Notes under the pieces: model-generated
The model's input: only the letters and a program-made list of their open reading frames with translations
Databases searched by the model: none
What the model was told of the DNA's origin: nothing
Part shown: positions 60,835-64,000 of the stretch, piece by piece
Layout: every line of letters starts with the position of its first letter
Position numbering within the stretch: position 1 is the stretch's first letter
Assembly: GCF_051062515.1 (NCBI RefSeq)
Contig: NZ_JAMXEK010000006.1
From: Aliarcobacter sp017996075
GTDB lineage: Bacteria > Campylobacterota > Campylobacteria > Campylobacterales > Arcobacteraceae
Direction: 5' to 3' (one strand)
DNA: 64,000 nt
Position numbers and translations under genes: made by a program

Positions 60835-62184
60835 ATGAAAAAATTATGTCTATTTTTAATAATCTCAAAACTAGCTTTTGCCCAAACTATAAGTTTTGAA
60901 GAGACTTTAAACCAAACTATAGAAAATAGTAAAGATTTACAAAAGCAAAAAATCAATATAGATATTGCAAAAACAAATAGTGATTTTATTGATGGTTTAA
61001 ACTTTGGAAAAGTATCATTAAATAGTGATATTAGCCGTACAAATCATTCTGGATATGTTTTTATGGGAAAACTATCTAGTAGAGAGGCAACATTTAAAGA
61101 TTTTGGATTTTCTCAAATGAATGAAGGAATAAATACTGCTCCTAAAGATTTAAACTATCCAGAAGCATATACAAGCATAAATAGCTATATTTCATATGAT
61201 TTACCTCTGTTTACAGGATTTGCACTTTATCATCAAAAAGGTATTTTAAAACTTCAAGAAAAAGCAAATGAAATTTTATATAATCTTGATAAAAAAACTC
61301 TAGAATTTGAAGTTTTAAAAGCTTACAATAGTGCTGTTTTAGCAAAAGATTTTGTAAAAACTATGCAAAAAGCAAAAGATACTATTGGGTTTATTAAAAA
61401 TGGAGCAAAAGAGTTTCATAAAAATGGACTTGTTACAAAAATAGATGTAAACGAAGCTGAACTATATTTTTTAAATACAAACTCAAACCTAATTGAAGCC
61501 GAAAACAACTTTAAACTCTCACTTGCTTACCTTAAGTTTTTAACTTCAAATCAGAATATTAGCGATGTAGAAAATCTACAAAACACATATTTAGAAATAA
61601 AAGAGTTTGAAGATTTATACAAAATTGCTTTAAAAAACAGAGATGAAATAACTTTACAAAATATATCTATTGAAGCAAATAATAAAAATATAAAAGCAAA
61701 CCAAGGTTCATATTATCCATCTGTTTTTACTCATTTAGAGTATGGATACAATGACGATAAATTTTCTACTTCAAAAGACAAAGATTACTACATGGCACTT
61801 TTAGGTATTAGTTTAACTCTTTTTGATGGAACTAGAGGTGCAAAGGTTGAAAAAAGTCGTCTTGAATACCTAAAAGCAAAATTAGATTTTGAAAAACTCC
61901 AAGATGGAATAAAACTTGAAGTGCAAAAAGCTATTTTAGACTACAAAGCAAAACAAGAGATTTTAAAAGAGAAAATTCTTGCAAGTGAATTAGCAAGTAG
62001 TGTTTTAAATCAAGCAAAACTTCAATATAAAAATAGATTAATCTCTATGACAACACTTTTATCTCAAGAGACAAATTATAGACAGAGCCAAACTATGCTT
62101 CTAAATGCTAAATATGAGAACTCTTTGGCACTTGCTAGATTAAATTTAGTTTTAGGACAAAACCTACAAAAGGATTATAAATGA
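60835..62184 (+). CDS. TolC-family outer-membrane efflux protein
   Basis: A 449-residue protein with a signal peptide (about 1-17) and the duplicated helical/barrel arrangement of TolC proteins (SYDLPLFTGFALYHQ, GISLTLFDGTRGAK). It is first in a tripartite efflux operon and couples to the membrane-fusion and RND genes by short overlaps. The ATG at 60835 is chosen because AGGA is 5-6 bases upstream; a TTG at 60820 precedes that site. The operon has a separate upstream gap of 112 bases without ORFs. Confidence 0.85.
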   Translation: MKKLCLFLIISKLAFAQTISFEETLNQTIENSKDLQKQKINIDIAKTNSDFIDGLNFGKVSLNSDISRTNHSGYVFMGKLSSREATFKDFGFSQMNEGINTAPKDLNYPEAYTSINSYISYDLPLFTGFALYHQKGILKLQEKANEILYNLDKKTLEFEVLKAYNSAVLAKDFVKTMQKAKDTIGFIKNGAKEFHKNGLVTKIDVNEAELYFLNTNSNLIEAENNFKLSLAYLKFLTSNQNISDVENLQNTYLEIKEFEDLYKIALKNRDEITLQNISIEANNKNIKANQGSYYPSVFTHLEYGYNDDKFSTSKDKDYYMALLGISLTLFDGTRGAKVEKSRLEYLKAKLDFEKLQDGIKLEVQKAILDYKAKQEILKEKILASELASSVLNQAKLQYKNRLISMTTLLSQETNYRQSQTMLLNAKYENSLALARLNLVLGQNLQKDYK

Positions 62185-62897
62185 GATTTTTAATTTTAAT
62201 ATTTTTAACTTTTTCAACTATTTTTGCAAATAGTTTAGAGTTGGACGGTATAGTTGAATCGCAAAATGAGAAGATAATCTCAAGTAAAATGATGGGATAT
62301 ATTACAAAAATATATGTAAATGAAGGTGATAGTGTAAAAAAGGGTGAAATTTTATACGAAATTGACCCAACAGATATTTTATACAATAGTGATATTTTAA
62401 AAAATCAAGTAAAAAATCTTGAGTTAAATTTAAAAAGATACAAAGATTTACTAGACCAAGATTTAGTTTCAAAATTTGATTATGAACAACTTGAATTAAA
62501 TTTAATTACAGCAAAAGCAAAATTGAGTGAATTAAATGCAAACTTTAACTATCTAAAAGTAAAAGCCCCAAATAATGCTCTTGTAGTAAAAAAATCTATA
62601 AAAGAGGGAGAGATGGCAACTCCTATGATGCCACATTTAATCCTAACAGATTTGGATGATTTAATAATAAAATCAAATATTGCAGAGTCTAGTTTAAAGT
62701 ACATAAAAATAGGACAAACTGTAGATATAAAAATTCCATCTCAAGAGTTTGAAACAAAGGGAAAAATTATAGCAATTTATCCAAACTATATTGCGAATGC
62801 TCACTCATTTTCAATAAAAATCTCATTTGATAAAAAAGATTTTCAAATCTATCCAGCAATGTATTCAAAAATAACTATAGATTTGGATGAAAAATGA
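62181..62897 (+). CDS. RND efflux periplasmic adaptor (membrane fusion protein)
   Basis: A 238-residue HlyD/AcrA-type adaptor with a signal peptide (about 1-17). A lipoyl-like half motif (GYITKIYVNEGDSVKKGEILYEID) and its partner half (KVKAPNNALVVKKSIKEGEM) flank a short coiled-coil hairpin (about 60-115). A beta-barrel region follows. It is shorter than AcrA, lacking much of the C-terminal membrane-proximal domain. It overlaps tolC and the RND gene by 4 bases each. Confidence 0.87.
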   Translation: MRFLILIFLTFSTIFANSLELDGIVESQNEKIISSKMMGYITKIYVNEGDSVKKGEILYEIDPTDILYNSDILKNQVKNLELNLKRYKDLLDQDLVSKFDYEQLELNLITAKAKLSELNANFNYLKVKAPNNALVVKKSIKEGEMATPMMPHLILTDLDDLIIKSNIAESSLKYIKIGQTVDIKIPSQEFETKGKIIAIYPNYIANAHSFSIKISFDKKDFQIYPAMYSKITIDLDEK

Positions 62898-64000
62898 GCC
62901 AAAATTTAAATAGTGCAGGAAAAATTGCAAAAATATTTATAAATCATCCATTAACAGGAATTTTGGGTATTTTTATTTTAATTTTAGGCTATTTTGCACT
63001 TCAATTTATGCCAAAAGAGGAAAATCCTCAAATAAAAGTTAGTGGTGCAGTTGTAATAGTTGCTTTACCAGATGCAAAAGCTAGTGAAATTCAAAAAGTG
63101 ATAATTGAACCATTGGAGAAAAAAATAAGAGAGATAAAAGGGGTTGAACATATTTTTTCTTTTGCTTATGATAGTTATGGTGTTGTACAAGTACAATTTT
63201 TTATTGGGGAAGATAAAGAGGAATCAAACTTAAAACTATATGACCAAGTTATGAGAAATATGGATTTAATGCCTAAAAATGCAATGCAACCAATAATAAA
63301 AACTATGGATATAGACACAGGTATTCCAATAGCAACTGTAGCATTTTATAGTGCAAAAAAAGATGGAATTGAGTTGATTTCAAAAAGTGAGCTTTTTACA
63401 CAAGTAAGCCTTATTTCAAAAGAGATAAATAAAATAAAGAATGTAGCCTTGGTAGATTTAAAAGGAGAAAAAAAAGAGCAGTTTAATATTCTTCTTGATA
63501 TAAATAAAATCAACTCTTATAATCTTGCCATTGCACAAGTTATGAAACAAATTGAGAGTTTAAACTTTAATATTCCAAATATTAGCACAAATACAAACAA
63601 CAACTCTTTGGTAGTTTTAGAGGTAAAAAAAGCTATAGAAAATGTAAAAGATTTGGAAAATCTAATAATCTCTTACAACTTTCAAACTCCAATATATCTA
63701 AAAGATATAGCACAAATAGAGAAATCTTATGATATACAGAATAAAAAAGATGCCTATATTTATCTAAAAGATGAAAATGGAAATTTTCTTGAGAGTAATC
63801 AAATTACTCTAATGGCTTCAAAATTAAAAGGTGCAAATAGTGTTGTCATAAATGAGCAAATTTTTGAATATTTAGATAGTATAAAACAATCTTTACAAGA
63901 GAAAAATATACTATTTACAATCACAAGAGATGATGGATATACAGCAAATAATGCAGTAAATGCTTTAATAAAAGATCTATTAATTTCTATAATAATAATC
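62894..64000 (+). CDS. RND-family efflux transporter, N-terminal part (runs off the window)
   Basis: The first 369 residues of an inner-membrane RND pump: helix 1 at about 19-36 (ILGIFILILGYFALQFMPKEENP), the large first periplasmic porter domain (about 40-335; PDAKASEIQKVIIEPLEKKIREIKGVEHIF), and the beginning of helix 2 at the edge. The ATG overlaps the adaptor stop (ATGA). Substrate class (drug, hydrophobic or metal) cannot be decided from this part. The remainder of the protein is outside the window. Confidence 0.88.
   Translation, partial: MSQNLNSAGKIAKIFINHPLTGILGIFILILGYFALQFMPKEENPQIKVSGAVVIVALPDAKASEIQKVIIEPLEKKIREIKGVEHIFSFAYDSYGVVQVQFFIGEDKEESNLKLYDQVMRNMDLMPKNAMQPIIKTMDIDTGIPIATVAFYSAKKDGIELISKSELFTQVSLISKEINKIKNVALVDLKGEKKEQFNILLDINKINSYNLAIAQVMKQIESLNFNIPNISTNTNNNSLVVLEVKKAIENVKDLENLIISYNFQTPIYLKDIAQIEKSYDIQNKKDAYIYLKDENGNFLESNQITLMASKLKGANSVVINEQIFEYLDSIKQSLQEKNILFTITRDDGYTANNAVNALIKDLLISIIII

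Noticed and set aside
1..64000. CRISPR arrays, tRNA or rRNA genes, prophage or integron features
   Set aside because: No regularly spaced repeats, no tRNA-like cloverleaf with CCA end, no rRNA motifs and no integrase or phage structural genes were seen when reading both strands.

Overview
The window is a very AT-rich stretch (roughly 27-28% GC by eye) with short intergenic gaps and long co-directional gene runs. The gene content (selenocysteine formate dehydrogenase with TupABC, a sox cluster carrying soxCD, an extended TrmB, AtpZ next to hemL, and many Cache, HD-GYP and histidine-kinase proteins) points to a Campylobacterota chromosome, most likely an Arcobacter/Aliarcobacter-type organism. 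No rRNA, tRNA or CRISPR array was seen.

Layout. (1) 1-4278: the left edge is the 3' end of an IS3-family element that has cut off a Cache-domain sensor gene. That gene lies downstream of a LapB-type type I secretion ABC exporter and its TolC partner. (2) 4411-8479: a B12-binding radical SAM protein, a DUF3817 membrane protein and two uncharacterised genes. (3) 8527-22073, all on the minus strand: a formate dehydrogenase supergroup. In transcription order it holds a poly-[4Fe-4S] protein, a TorD-like chaperone, a small Tat protein, FdhA (with an in-frame UGA read as selenocysteine and a matching SECIS hairpin), FdhB, FdhC, FdhD, an unknown protein with a duplicated Cys module, a ModE-like regulator, a degenerate NifS-like protein, MoeA and the tungstate transporter TupABC. 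Two nearly identical 21-bp palindromes lie in it. (4) 22219-26848: a substrate-binding protein, histidine kinase, response regulator and atypical Nramp-like transporter with overlapping ends. (5) 26864-28562: a Tat-exported transglutaminase-like protein with MerT and MerP, but no merA or merR. (6) 28785-33397: selD (selenium supply for FdhA), a possible small RNA, a UvrD-type helicase and a cation/proton antiporter.

(7) 33590-44026: a sulfur-oxidation region, soxC-D-X-Y-Z-A-unknown-B. It is followed by a cytochrome c/thioredoxin fusion, a MOSC protein, a DsrE-like protein, an alpha/beta hydrolase and, convergently, a SoxH-like metallo-beta-lactamase. Several strong hairpins divide this region. 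(8) 44104-58751: housekeeping and envelope genes, including a degenerate HD-GYP protein, AtpZ, PpnP, HemL, TonB, RodA, a pseudouridine synthase, a fibronectin-III lipoprotein, TrmB, FtsE-FtsX-EnvC-like, an MreD-like protein, PBP2 and FliP. (9) 58776-64000: a PAS/HD-GYP receptor and a TolC-MFP-RND efflux operon that runs off the right edge.

How the genes work together: TupABC, MoeA, FdhD, the chaperones and SelD all serve one enzyme, a selenocysteine- and probably tungsten-dependent periplasmic formate dehydrogenase. The Sox proteins oxidise thiosulfate or sulfide-level sulfur in the periplasm, so the organism appears able to feed its respiratory chain from formate and reduced sulfur. The least-explained parts are the duplicated Cys-module protein and NifS-like protein in the fdh operon, the SBP-HK-RR-Nramp-like operon, and the transglutaminase-MerT-MerP operon.
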